64,000 bases of DNA from Siphonodentalium dalli (Eukaryota; Mollusca; Scaphopoda; Gadilida; Siphonodentaliidae): contig CP136064.1 in the NCBI GenBank assembly GCA_032622095.1, positions 193,225,948-193,289,947 of the forward strand, in the 5' to 3' direction. Below, in pieces: positions 11,570-23,179 of this stretch; the first letter of the stretch is position 1; every line of letters starts with the position of its first letter. Position numbers and translations under genes: made by a program. The notes under the pieces were generated by a model. That model did not search any database. It was not told where the DNA came from and saw only the letters and a program-made list of their open reading frames with translations.

Positions 11570-13130
11570 AGGTTCTGAAGAAAAAAAAACGAACAATATT
11601 TGTTCGAAGACCGATACAAACCAAAGCGTTCGAGGGAGTCGGTGGATACCGTTTAAACTAAATGCAGTTAAACTGGTTGTTGACAAGTATGGTGTCTATA
11701 TCCTAACATATTGAGGAAATGTCTTTCGGTGGAATATTACAGGTTATACATCTCCTCTTTACATCAATCGTTGCGATCTATTTGGGGGGGGGGGTCAACT
11801 TCTCTATTGCTCAAAGCCTGTCTTGAATGAGCTGGTGTCACAGCTTCTGCCTCAAGTCTTAAAACAAAATCCCAATAGCTGCATGTCTAATAAGAGAAAT
11901 TTAAAGTTCTTCTGAAGACAAAATATTAATTTATTGTTCTTTATCGCGTTGTTGTTGCTACAGAAAACCCATTTTCGGACAATAGTATGTCAAGGTAATA
12001 TCTATAGTATCCCTGCTTCGTCTTTCGTTTAAGTCGAGCGGTGTCTGCAAACAAAATTCCGAACACAATATGTGCCTTTAACTATTTTATAAGTACGTCT
12101 CATATGTAAGAAAGTAGGCCAGGGCATGGAAGAGTTGCGCTCTCCCATGTACTGGATTGAGAGAATGATGGCGTGTATGCATTTTGTCTCTTCTTCCTTT
12201 GTTATTCTCTATTCTCAATAAACAAATTTTAAAAAAAGCCTTAAAACAAAATCTCAGCTGAATGTATTATAGACATTAGTTGCCTATTCAATGTCAATCG
12301 TGTGTTTTGTAAAATGGAAGAGAAAACGAGATACTGAAAAGGTCTTCCAGTGTCTCACATTCAAACCCTCAGTCCTGAATAAAGAGTTTTGTAAATTCTA
12401 AGTGATCGCCATACAGTCATGTCTGGCATCTTATTTCGGTGACAAACACAATCAACCAAATGTACCTCAGTACAGTATTCCAAAGAAATGAACGTTTGAA
12501 AATGTCACAGTAGTTCTTAATGTACATGTAGAAGCTGATCGGTTAAAATCGTGGAAAACAATTTGACTTGAAAATGGCAGCGCAAGCCGATAATACCGCA
12601 TCTGAACTATTTCATGTGTAATGAGATTATACTGGAATATATGAAGTGCTCGCATTGAAGCTTGTTGGATTATTAGAATCCCATAAAACTGTGGAGTACA
12701 CTTTGTATTTCCTACCAATACATAAGCTAGCTAAACAATAACCTGGTACTTACGGTTTCCGTTTTATTCTGCTGTTATTTACGTCAAACGCCAAAACGTT
12801 TTCGTGTGACTTTAAAGGACTAAAGTGGATAGTCGAGCTACTCAATGTGTGATATCCTTAACTGACCGTCGAATGAAGATGAGGGTCATCCCGTTGGGTC
12901 GTTCGATGTAAAGCTAGTAATCGAATGTTGAGGCAAAACATGCAATAGGACATCACGACACCATGATAAAAAGAAGAAGACAGCGACAGAACATAAATAT
13001 GATAGGAGCTTGAATTGATCAAATCCTTGAAGATACAAGAACACTTTAATTAAAGTCAAGCAGATGTGATTGTGAAACTCAGTAGCCTTAACCACTTTAT
13101 CATATTAAAGACATATTGTTGACTTATTTC
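11570..13130. other. No gene recognised
   Basis: AT-rich non-coding DNA with a short G-run near 11783. Open frames up to 83 codons have no recognisable domain. Confidence 0.4.
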
Positions 13131-13131
13131 G

Positions 13132-14480
13132 TTGAATAAAATCAATCAGTTATTATCCAAACATTATCCGTCATTGGAAGAATATAGCAATGAAAGATTC
13201 CAACCACATCGACGTGCGTGTATAGAATGTGAGAATGACGCGAGTGCGCAGTCAAAGTGCTTGGCAAATTTAGTTCGGTTGGTCTCTAAAGAGTTTGTGA
13301 ACGAAGTTAGCGATTCCAGATTTGCGTTTTTGTCGATGTGGTTCCAAAAGACTGTTGTCGATGTATAAAAGAGCGTCTCTCGTTTCTGAGTCAAAGTCGG
13401 GGATTCTGAGAGCGTCTGCTTGTTTGGTTTGTATATATACCAGATATTGCAATATTCGTTGGAGGAACAAGATTTTGAAAATAGGTATACGAGACATGCC
13501 ATTAATCATTTTGTCGAATAGTCTAAGTTTGGATTTGTTTCGCGCGCTTTAAAAGTTTCCCCACCAATTAAGTTTCCTTCAATTACGTGGAATTACAAAC
13601 CGATATGGTGGCACCTGTTACGATTCGTACGGAGTCGTGCTGTATTTTCTCTATTTCGGCAGCCCCCTTGTTAGTACATCCATCCCAACCAATACAAGCG
13701 TATTTTAATTCTATGGTAAAAATAACAAGTTTGTAGAGATGCTCTATCCAGACTATATCGATATTGTCGGAGGCAAAATAACTATTTCTACGCGAAAGTC
13801 GTCATTTGATTGATATGGCCCAGGTACCATGCATCTCTGCTCGATAAAACGCCTAGGTTCTTAAGAACTTCAACTTCTTTAATTGGTTGTTCGTTCATTT
13901 GTAAGACTGGGTGTGCGATAATATTCTTTTTCCTGGTGCAAGTCAGGGAGTCAGTTTTTGAACCGTTAAATTTCACAAACATCGTTTGACCACGGTTCCA
14001 AGTGGGATATATCATCCTGGAATTTAATCGAGTTAAGAATTTGGGTCACCAATACGTAATGAAATGGATGTGTAGCCAGCTGGTGTCGTCGGAAAAAAGA
14101 CGGACGTTGCACACATATATTTGGTACAATATCGTGAATGTATAGCAGGAATAAGTTGGGGCCCAGTATATAGCCTGGTGGGACTCCCGTATTGATCCCC
14201 ATACTCAGAGGAGTATGGTCCTAACACAACGCGTGTTTGATATATTTGATTCGAACCACTTTATAAAATTGTTGCGTATTCCTATCGATTGGTGTTTGTA
14301 CAATAGGACGCCGTGCCAAACCTTGTGCTTTTGTCAGAAAATAATAGTCGAATATCGCGCTCACCATCTAATGAGTTCAACGCCTCGTGGTGAATGTCGC
14401 ATAACTGGTTTACAGTAGAGTCACCAGGCACGAAGCCTGATTGTCGGTCGGTTCAGGCACTATTGATTTGGAGGAAACAC
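13132..14480 (-). pseudogene. Decayed LINE (non-LTR retrotransposon) reverse transcriptase, 3' half
   Basis: On the minus strand, frame-shifted fragments follow the order of a LINE reverse transcriptase. Near 14350-14250 are words resembling RVWH and LYK(H)QSIGIRNNF, then VVLGPYSSEYG. Next comes GVPPGYILGPNLFLLYIHD (the GVPQGSxLGPLLFLxYIND block), at about 14186-14120. Then come KFNGSKTDSL, QPIKEVEVLKNLGV and, near 13400-13300, a VFWNHIDKNA...LTSFTNSL segment like the usual end of LINE ORF2. The intact YADD box is not seen; FFRRHQ-like sequence sits there out of frame. There are several frameshifts and stops, so it is inactive. The 3' end cannot be fixed. Confidence 0.8.
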
Positions 14481-15835
14481 ATAAAATGTTTCGCAACGGA
14501 TTTTGCAAAGGTTACAACAAAATTACAATATATGGAACAGATTGTTTAACTTGGAACGTATACACGTATCATGAAAACGATTAGGTTGGCCGTCAGATAT
14601 TTTGATTGCTTTGCATACATATACTAAGCAGTCAAATGTAACCCATTGATATTTATCAGTTAGAGTGGATCAATAATATTACGTAAATTTGGAGATCCCG
14701 ATGTATCGCGATAAGCAAATGAGTTATTTTCCACACATCATGCACGGTTGCCACCAACAATTTACTATAACTTCTTTAATGATCACGACAACAGCTATTA
14801 ACCCATATATTTGAATCACTGGTGTCATATACCCACGCCGTTAATTCCATACAGCCAGATATCTAGGTTTTTAAAATATCGTAATTTTTCATGGCAATGT
14901 GTGTTAAATCGACATATTTAGCATAGGCTAAAATCAGTTACACACTGTCTTAGTTTCAAAGTTTGATATATTTCTGATCAGATGGAAGATGGTCATACAA
15001 CAGATAACAAATCTCACCCACCTTAATAAAATATTCAAAACACCGTCGCGTATATTAATATGAAGAGAACCATCACATTCAGCGACATTCAGACGTTACA
15101 GTGCATCTACGATAATTTATTTAGAGAATATCAGATATCGTTGATGAAGAGCTAACTTTGGTTCTTTGCATGCATGTTATAAATCAATCAATGTTCGTGT
15201 TGAATCACTTTTTATAGTCGGTAACGTATGTCACACATATATGGCGACAGCTGCTTCCGATGCTATATTATTTTTGGCCATGATCGCACAAGTTCTCAGT
15301 TACGGAAGTCTTTGCAATTTTCCACCTGTTCTGAATTCTTGTTTAAAAGTGAGACAACGCTCTTGATTTGTAGGGGAGACTGGGGAGAACTTGGGCAGTG
15401 ACCGTGGCTTGAACTGAAGTGGACATTCGATATGATTTATCGTGCACCATGATGCATAGTGAAATACTCAAACAAAATTGACATGCCAAGGTTGCTTAAC
15501 GTTTTATTCGAGGCAATTTTAATTGTCTGTGAAATAAGATAATATATTTGTATTCTTTTATATATTTCTTCCATATATAATTATCTTCGAGTGACCACCA
15601 GATGGGAGCCTGCTCAGCCATCAAATTGTTCAAAATTTCGTTAAAAACTTGGCTGCTTGAATTTCACATGCTGTCATTTATTGAAGAAATGTAAAAATTT
15701 ACAGGCATGTTCAGGATCACTTTTGAGATATCGAATTTCAAATATATTCAATAAAAAGCATGGCTGCTGGCAGCCATTTTGGATTTTGTTCTTCGCATCT
15801 CTAAATACTTCGGTATACACTACTGCCAACATTTT
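14481..15835. other. No gene recognised
   Basis: AT-rich non-coding DNA with no repeat or domain I could identify. Confidence 0.4.
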
Positions 15836-16215
15836 GTGAAAGAACACTCGGGGCCCACCGCTCCAGCTAAATCCATATATATATATCTTTATTCCTCCAT
15901 ATAATGAAGAGCATATATATATACACATTACAAATAATCGAGAACATATAAACACATCAGGAATTTGGCTATATAATATACAGGGGTTATATAATTTGAC
16001 TGACGAAGAGATAAACACGAACACAAAATGTTGTGTATATAAGCATGCGTATATTCACGAAATATATATGCATGCATACACATATATACACCTGATTATA
16101 CACGTTTATATATGCATGTAAATAATATTACATACACCAAAGCATATGAGAAACATTATGGGACACGGGTGTATGACGATAATATATGGATATAATATAT
16201 ATATAATCGTCCAGT
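15836..16215. repeat. AT-rich simple-sequence region
   Basis: Many TATATA, CATATATATATA and ATACACAT words, ending in a TATA tract at 16187-16206. Open frames across it are of low complexity. Confidence 0.5.
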
Positions 16216-16710
16216 GCGCAATCGCGAGGCTCCTGTGCGTTTCCGACGAGAGAAAGTCTACCATGCCCAGAAATTGAGCTCAGGAGCGTAAATGTGGGAA
16301 GTCTATAATAAGAAAATTACGTTTCCCTCTCAACAAAAGGCCATTCTGTATATTTAAAGCGGCTCTTGGTCCGCAGGATTCAATAAACCTGCAATTCATT
16401 GTATTTTTTCCCAACCTCAATATTTCCAGCGCCTTTTACTATGACAAATCCGAAAGCATTCTGAGAGGAACATTTGCTCAATATTATTACATCATCAGTT
16501 TATTGTCATCTTATTATTGTTTTTAATATGGCCGATTCGTCGAAAGTGCACCAGTGCGAAATCGTCATCTCAGTGTGCTTTCTTGGTGATTTCGATGCTT
16601 CACGGTTTCCATGAAGCTATTTTTGCTGATATGCAGGGACGTGGCACCGGAGATAGTATCATAGGGGTCTAATCCACCAATAGCAACATGGCGATAGGGG
16701 GAGTTTTTTT

Positions 16711-16731
16711 GGGGGGGGGGGGGGGGGGGGG
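16711..16731 (+). repeat. Poly-G tract, about 21 bases
   Basis: An uninterrupted G run preceded by seven T. Such a tract can form a quadruplex and is prone to length error in sequencing. Confidence 0.85.
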
Positions 16732-17206
16732 TCTCACCCTCCAACTTTGGTCAAAATGTTCAACAGATGGAAATTTCATGCATCACACAGCATTTGTTGG
16801 AATTGTACACCACTTATAGGTTGAAATTGTTAGTTGGTTGATATTCCAAAAACTAATTAGTGGGAAATTTGTTGTTTCGGATCAACTCTAACAAATCTTT
16901 TCTATATTTATTACAAATTTTGGTCTGAAATTGCTATCAATTTGAAATATACCAACATTAGGTGGTGTCAGGTTGGCTGGAATTTCCAACAGTTGGAAAG
17001 TTCAAATTCAGTGGTCCCTTATTTGGACTCATCTGGGCGGCAGCAATTTTGAATCGGATTTGTTTGGTGAATATTTGGGGTGTCTTGGTGGCCACATACA
17101 CCACTCTTGTTTTTACCTAAGTTGGTAATGGGCCGAGAATTGGCAAGGGTTCATATTTGAATCCATCTGGAAGTCGGTCATGTTGAATCGGGGTGCATGG
17201 TGTGTG

Positions 17207-18875
17207 TATAGGAATCACTGAACTAAATGGTTTCCCATAGGCGACAGTGTTAAGTTTTCGGCCAAATTCACTGAATTGAAGCCTGCATTCCATACCAGTG
17301 ATGCTTACCCAGCTAGATTGACACCAGTTGATCACGAAAATGCAAGAAAAATCATAGGTCATGTGTTTGATCTGGAAAAACCCAGAACTACATCAGCTAG
17401 TTAAATAAATTTCCCGCTCACAAAAATCCATTCCCCCATAATAAGAAAATATGAAATTAACAACTTATCATGGCGAGACGTCAAATTTCATAAAATTAAA
17501 ATTTTTCTTATAGGAATCACCGAACTAAATGGTTTCCCGTAGGCGACAGTGTTAACTCATTCATAGGTCATGTGTTTACTTTTAAAAATAAATCCCCAAG
17601 TGTACGACAGCTAGTTAAATAAATTTCCCGCTCACAAAAATCCATTCCCCCATTAATTCACCAGTTTAAATTATTTAGATATGATGTACAAATCAAATAA
17701 ACGCGATGTCATCCTTTAATAACGTGTCGCATGTATCAGGTGAAGGTCATTCTTCAGTTACCTTCACCTTTAGCATTCCACGGTGTACTCGCTCCCGGAC
17801 TCTGGAACACATTTAGCTCCCTGATTCCTATATATATGTATATGTGTAATACACAGCGCTTCTTATAGTATTTTATCCAAATATAGACCTTACTGAAACC
17901 AAAAATGGATTATATCGCGAAATAGTGGTTTATTTTTCCAATATGAGGCATCCTGAAAATTAGTGTCAATCCTCAAAATAAAGCCAAAAAAAATAGGTTT
18001 TTTTCTTTCAATTTTACTGGCTGACGCATCTCGTATAACTGAAGTATGCCCTTAGATACCCTAATATTAGTAAATTGAAGAGGAAATGTTTATGTACATT
18101 TTTAGAGGGATATCTTGTCCAATTTTAACCCTTTTCATGCAGAATTTTGGCAATTTATAATAAACATTTACCAAAATTAAAAGAAAATTAAAATTAAAAA
18201 TACTTCAATAGCAATCTAAAGCAACCATAAGTCAATTGAAATATCTAAACATAATGATACAACATCAGACAAAGCCGCAGGCATGAAATTTTACCAGATG
18301 GCAGGGCATACTGTCTGTTTAACAAACTTGCCATGACAGTCTTGCACGACAGCAACTCTAGTGATGATGCCATCACCCCCCCCCCCCCCCCCACCCGACT
18401 TGGGGTAGTGCTACGATCCCCGATAAGGCTACTGGGTGCCGGAAGCTTAATTAGGTCAACTTCCACCGTTTCACCGTTTCCCCAATGGGGGGGGGCCTAA
18501 CACTCCTCAAAATTGTGAAGAGGGGGGGGCTTTAGACCCCCTGACCCCATAATGGTACCTGATGTCCATGCAAAACTCCCATATCTATCACTTTCTTTAC
18601 TATCTACAGGCGAATCCATGCGTTTCTTCTTTAAATATGTCCAAAATGTGGTCATAATCATTTGAAAATAAGAAAATATGAAATTAACAACTTATCATGG
18701 CGAGACGTCAAATTTCGTAAAATTCAAATTTTTCTTATAGGAATCACTGAACTAAATGTTTTCCCATAGGCGACAGTGTTAACGTTTCGGCCAAATTTAC
18801 TGAATTGAAGCCTGCAGGACATACCAGTGATGCTTACCCAGCTAGATTGACACCAGTTGATCACGAAAATGATAA
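17207..18875. repeat. Cluster of partial segmental duplications
   Basis: A block with GGAATCACTGAACTAAATGG, GGCGACAGTGTTAA and CAGCTAGATTGACACCAGTT occurs at 17207-17343 and 18735-18872, with its first 50 bases also at 17512-17560. A block AGTTAAATAAATTTCCCGCT is at about 17399 and 17612. A block TTATCATGGCGAGACGTCAA is at about 17466 and 18692. The orientation is the same throughout. Non-coding. Confidence 0.75.
18376..18392 (+). repeat. Poly-C tract, 17 bases
   Basis: An uninterrupted C run. Together with nearby G-runs at 18487 and 18522 it forms a local G/C-homopolymer cluster. Confidence 0.85.
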
Positions 18876-18923
18876 TTATTTTTTGGGTGTCAACCCGATG
18901 TTGAACTGAGATGAGATGACATT

Positions 18924-19435
18924 TTAAAGGTACGGTTGGCCTTGGCGGTGGGTATCCTGTGAAAATATTTCCATCCGTCAAAAACCGCCACAAACAGAAA
19001 GAACAACAAAATGTAGACAGACTTTGTCCGTATACAAATAAGAAATATCGCATAAACAGTATGCTATTGTCATATTTGTGATCATTGTTATGTAAACAAA
19101 AGCATAAAAAGTTACTTTTCTTGTGTTTGTTTATATTATGATGGTAAACATACAGAGCGTTCGTTGTGAGTGAATTCCTGATATGGAACGAATAAAGAGC
19201 GTTTATGCCATTTGTGTGTGATTAGCCAGCAGCATTGTGTTGTCTTCTGTGACACAATCAGGCTCTTGCTTAGGTAAAATATAGTAAATCTTAATGATAA
19301 CATGCTGTTTACGCGATGGTCATGGTATATATGAACGAAACTGTATGCGTTTTAATGTTTTTCTGTTTACGGTGATTGGAACAAATATGAATATTTTCGA
19401 CAACTAAGGCCACACGTGCCTTTAAGGTCACAATC
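18924..19435. mobile_element. TTAA-bounded non-autonomous element, copy 1 (512 bases)
   Basis: Bounded by TTAAAGGTACGG and CACGTGCCTTTAA, which are inverted repeats of each other. The whole length aligns in order with 27429-27958, including AAAACCGCCA-AAACAGAAAGAA, TTCCTGATATGGAA and AATAAAGAGCGTTT. No open frame for a transposase. TTAA ends suggest piggyBac-type mobilisation. Confidence 0.7.
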
Positions 19436-19674
19436 CTCGGTTAGATTGAAGCTCAGAAGGTAATAAACCAAAGGCTCTCTCGTCCCTAGGATACGTTCAC
19501 ACGCTGGCAGTTTTGCATGCAATTCTCAGTAGATGGTGATAGATGTTTTAAGATATGAACGACAAAAAGCTTATAAAATTCACATGTTATAATGTGAGAT
19601 CTGTTTAATACATATATTTATTATGCAACTGACATTTGCTCGAAAGTAGCCTTTAAATTTCTGGCAAGAATCAA

Positions 19675-21690
19675 TAGAAGAGCAGAATGATACATATTCA
19701 TTGGTGGGGAATGTTCAGATAATAAGTTCAACCAAACGATCTTTTGTCGTTTGTTGAACTTATTATCTGAATATTTCCTAAGGGATCGAGAAATGAGTCA
19801 ATGAGAATTAAATATAGAAAGGATTAAGTGAGTGTAACTTTAACCAAATGTATGGCGGGAACATGTCTCTCGTGTGATTTCATCGCTCTCCAAAAAAAAT
19901 ATAAAGCAATCGAAGATATATATTCTGTAATTCCAAAATTTATCACTAAAAAGTATGCAACAGATAGCCCTCTATTGTTAATTTAATGAAAAGTTGTCAT
20001 GCAAGTTTGCCAGTTAACCTGTTTTATATACTAAATGGATTAGTTAATAGTGTATTTTGGAATGGTATATTATTAATTTGGAGGGGTGTTCATGATATAT
20101 AAGCAGACGACATGCAGAAAGACAAATAATAGATGAGCAGAATGATACATATTCATGGTGGGAATGTTCAAATAATTAGTTCAACAAACGACCTTTTGTC
20201 GTTTTTTTAAACTTATTATCTAAAAATTCCTAAGGAAACTACTGGCAAATGAGCATTAAATATAGAAAGGGTTACGTGAGTGTAACTTTAATCAAATATA
20301 TAGTAGGAACATGTCTCTCATGTCATTTCATCGCTCTCCAAAAAAATAAAGCATTCGAAGATGCATATTCTGTAATCCCAAAATTTATCACGCAAAGATG
20401 TGCAATAGATAGTCATCTATGGTTAATTTATTGAAAAGTTGTCATGCAAGTTTGCCAGTTAACCTGTTTTATATACTAAATGGATTCTTCCATTCAGTTA
20501 ATACAGTGTATTTTGGAATGGTATATTATTAATTTGGAGGTGTTCAGGATATATAAGCAGACGGCAGGCAGAAAGACAAATAAGCAGAAGGATACGTATT
20601 CATTGGTGGGGATGTTCAAATAATAAGTTCAACAAACGATCTTTTGTCGTTTGTTGAACTTATTATCTGAATATTTCCTAAGGGAACTACTCAACAATGA
20701 GTATTCAATACAGAAAGGATTAAGTGAGTGTAACTTTAACCAAATATATGGTGGGAACATAGTCTCTCATGTCGTTTCATCCCTATCCAAAAAAAAAAAT
20801 TAAACCATTCTAAGATGCATATTCTGTAATTCCAAAATGTATCACTCAATAGGGTACAACAGATAGCCCTCTATGGTTACTTTAATGAAAAGTTGTCATG
20901 CAAGTTTGCCAGTTAACCTGTTCTATACTAAATGGATTCTTCCACCCAGTTATAACAGTGTATGTTGGAATGGTATATTATTAATAAAATAGCAGATTTA
21001 TTCATATTCATTGGTGGGAATGTTCAGATAATAAGTTAAACAAACGACCTTTTGTCGTTTGTTGAACTTATTATATTAACATTTCCCACGGAAACTACTC
21101 GCCAATGAGTATTAAATATAGAAAGGATTAAGTGAGTCTAACTTTAACCAAATATATGGTGGGAGAACATGTCTCTCGAGTCATTTCATCGCTCTCCAAA
21201 AAATAATAAAGCATTCGAAGATGCATATTCTGTAATTCCAAAATTTATCACGCAAAGGTGTGCAATAGATAGTCATCTATGGTTAATTTATTGAAAAGTT
21301 GTCATGCAAGTTTGCCAGTTAACCTGTTTTATATACGGGATTCTTCCATTCAGTTAATACAGTGTATTTTGGAATGGTATATTATTAATTTGGAGGGGTG
21401 TTCAGGATATATAAGCAGACGACAGACAGAAAGACAAATAATAGATGAGCAGAAGGATACATATTCATTGGTGGGAATGTTCAAATAATTAGTTCAACAA
21501 ACGACCTTTTGTCGTTTTTTTAAACTTATTATCTAAAAATTCCTAAGGAAACTACTGGCAAATGAGCATTATTATCTGAACATTTCATAAGGGAACTACT
21601 CGCCAATGAGTATTAAATATAGAAAGGATTAAGTGAGTGTCACTTTAACCAAATATATGGTGGGAACATAGTCTCTCATACGAGACATGG
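19675..21690. repeat. Satellite-like tandem array of about 450-base units containing a TTAA MITE
   Basis: Unit starts are marked by GTTAACCTGTT at 20014, 20459, 20913 and 21319 (spacing 445, 454, 406). Each unit holds one MITE of the family described at 55140-55377, ending in AGAAAGGATTAAGTGAG, plus about 200 bases of constant spacer (TGTAACTTTAACCAAATATA ... GAAAAGTTGTCATGCAAG). Each has the hairpin AACAAACGA-TCGTTTGTT. The last unit carries an internal duplication (21541-21600). Confidence 0.85.
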
Positions 21691-22680
21691 CTCAAATATG
21701 TGCGTTTTCTGAAAAGCTGAACGAGTTTTCGAAAGGCCGATGTGAGGGTTAAAATTTAATTAAATTTTCGGTTTGAACCCGGTGTGATTCCTCGTCGGTT
21801 TAACTGAGGACAGAATGAAATTCCATGATAATTGACATGTTTATCATAGCCCAGAGTTCTGTTGCACATGTAGATCGGCTATAGTTTCTATCTACAAACA
21901 CACGGTCACGGTGAATATATCACCAATCACAATAGCGGAACGAACACCTAACGGCGACAAGGCGATCAAGTCAAATTTATACACACTTCTAAGTCAACGT
22001 CTAGCTCCCAGCAAAATTGATTTCGAACTTGAATCAATTATATTAAATCTTATCCCGATATGAGATTTACATTGCCATCCAACCTTCATAAGTATGTCAG
22101 TATGAAAAGCTGAAACAAAAGTGTAAACGTGCTACTCGAGTGATCATTATCGGATTCAATGAAGTATTATCTACTTTCCTTTTAATTGTCAAACGAGGGA
22201 AATTTACGAGATTCGGACGGACACAGTATCTCGAACGAAACGAAGCGCACGGAAGAATGAGTAATACACTGGCTCAGGTTTGCCACTATATCAAGACCGG
22301 CTAATTATACTGGATGGTGAAAGTTATTATAAGTAGATAAAATCTCGCCATGAACACAACCATTAACTACGAATGTGGAAAACTATTTGGTTTTCGAAAA
22401 TAAACTACCCGAAACGGCGGGAGCGCGAAGCACGCATAGTCACAATGAGACGGCTTCGTCACAGAAAAAGACACACTTGTTTGCGTTTTCGTGTTACTAG
22501 TAACAATATTGTTCCGTTATTGTCTCTCAACAGTCTAGTGCGCAAGAGGGGATGTACCATTGAAGAATTCAGAAACGGACTAAAGAAAATCTCCAATAGG
22601 ATTTATCTTTCGACACGGGAGAGAGATAATGTTGACTTTATGGTTTATTAACAACAACAACAGTTAAGCAATTACTGTTG
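21691..22680. other. Upstream of Wnt1, no gene recognised
   Basis: Unique-looking sequence with fewer repeats. A 92-codon basic open frame at 22373-22651 has an ATG but no recognisable domain; it could be incidental or lie in a 5' exon. Confidence 0.35.
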
Positions 22681-22978
22681 GTAGAGATCACACGCTAAAC
22701 CTCCAATTTTGTCACCGCAATAAAATACAAATCACAATTGTTTGTGAGATTCTATCGTACAAATAAGCCTAATTGTTGAGATTTAGGGGCGGTGTTACAC
22801 AAAAGTAATTGCTTTTCAATGCCAGGGATAGCCGGTTGAGATCTTTCAACAATAATTGTTTCCTTGGATTTACAACAAATCCTTTAGACATAGACCGTGA
22901 ACGGAGAAACACGAGAAAGTCACAGGAAAAGCTTCTGAAGATGAATTCTGTTTTCTAGTTTCAATGGATTTTAAAACG

Positions 22979-23014
22979 ATGGCGGACGACAAGAAGGAGA
23001 GATCAAAGGGATAA
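22979..23014 (+). CDS. Upstream ORF of 11 codons in the putative Wnt1 leader
   Basis: ATGGCGGACGAC starts a short ORF (MADDKKERSKG, then TAA) 77 bases before the Wnt1 ATG and out of its frame. The +4 base is G, but the -3 base is A or C depending on reading, so initiation strength is uncertain. The stretch KKERSKG resembles KKVRSKD in Wnt1 exon 1, and the DNA around both contains GAGATCAAAGG, hinting at a small local duplication. Whether it lies in the transcript is unknown. Confidence 0.3.
   Translation: MADDKKERSKG
23000..23009 (+). promoter_or_regulatory. TCF/LEF consensus site (AGATCAAAGG), first copy
   Basis: An exact match to the canonical TCF/LEF site, 81 bases before the Wnt1 ATG. 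A second exact copy lies in exon 1 at 23157-23166 and a weaker AGATCAAAAG near 23280. Function is inferred from motif identity and clustering. Confidence 0.45.
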
Positions 23015-23090
23015 CGTTCAAACAATGTTAGGGAGTAACAATTAATACGGATATAGCTGGAAGTCGTCAATATTTTGAGGAAAACTTACG

Positions 23091-23179
23091 ATGCGACTTA
23101 AAGAGATTGTTCTAATATTTCTGTGTTTAATGTTTACGGCTCGCGCAAAGAAAGTGAGATCAAAGGATATGCGATGGTG
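23091..23179 (+). CDS. Wnt1: Wnt1 exon 1: signal peptide
   Basis: Encodes residues 1-29 and two bases of Trp30. The start was chosen because an in-frame TGA lies at 23076-23078, so this is the first possible Met. The context is ACGATGC, which is moderate. Residues 5-16 are a hydrophobic core ([10 protein letters not shown]), followed by TARA, a plausible signal peptidase site. The donor GTAAGT begins at 23180 and leaves phase 2. Human WNT1 has its first intron in the same place, inside the RWW motif. An exact AGATCAAAGG (TCF/LEF consensus) lies inside the coding sequence at 23157-23166. Confidence 0.93.

Larger units (their letters stand above)
22680..23090 (+). promoter_or_regulatory. Probable Wnt1 proximal promoter and 5' leader
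   Basis: The 410 bases before the start codon are free of recognised repeats, unlike the DNA further upstream. I see no clear TATA box, and the transcription start cannot be placed. Features seen are a consensus TCF/LEF site at 23000-23009 and a short upstream ORF at 22979-23014. The region is assigned as promoter or leader by position only. Confidence 0.4.

Noticed and set aside
13164-13502. 112-codon antisense frame as an independent gene
   Set aside because: Its VFWNHIDKNA...LTSFTNSL stretch is the usual tail of LINE ORF2 and it is colinear with the RT fragment next to it.
19675-21690. CRISPR-like array (repeats with regular spacing)
   Set aside because: Units are about 450 bases with conserved spacers and a MITE inside, in an animal genome; nothing fits a CRISPR array.
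22373-22651. 92-codon basic frame upstream of Wnt1
   Set aside because: It has an ATG but no family I recognise. Kept only as a note in the upstream region, since it could be part of a leader exon.
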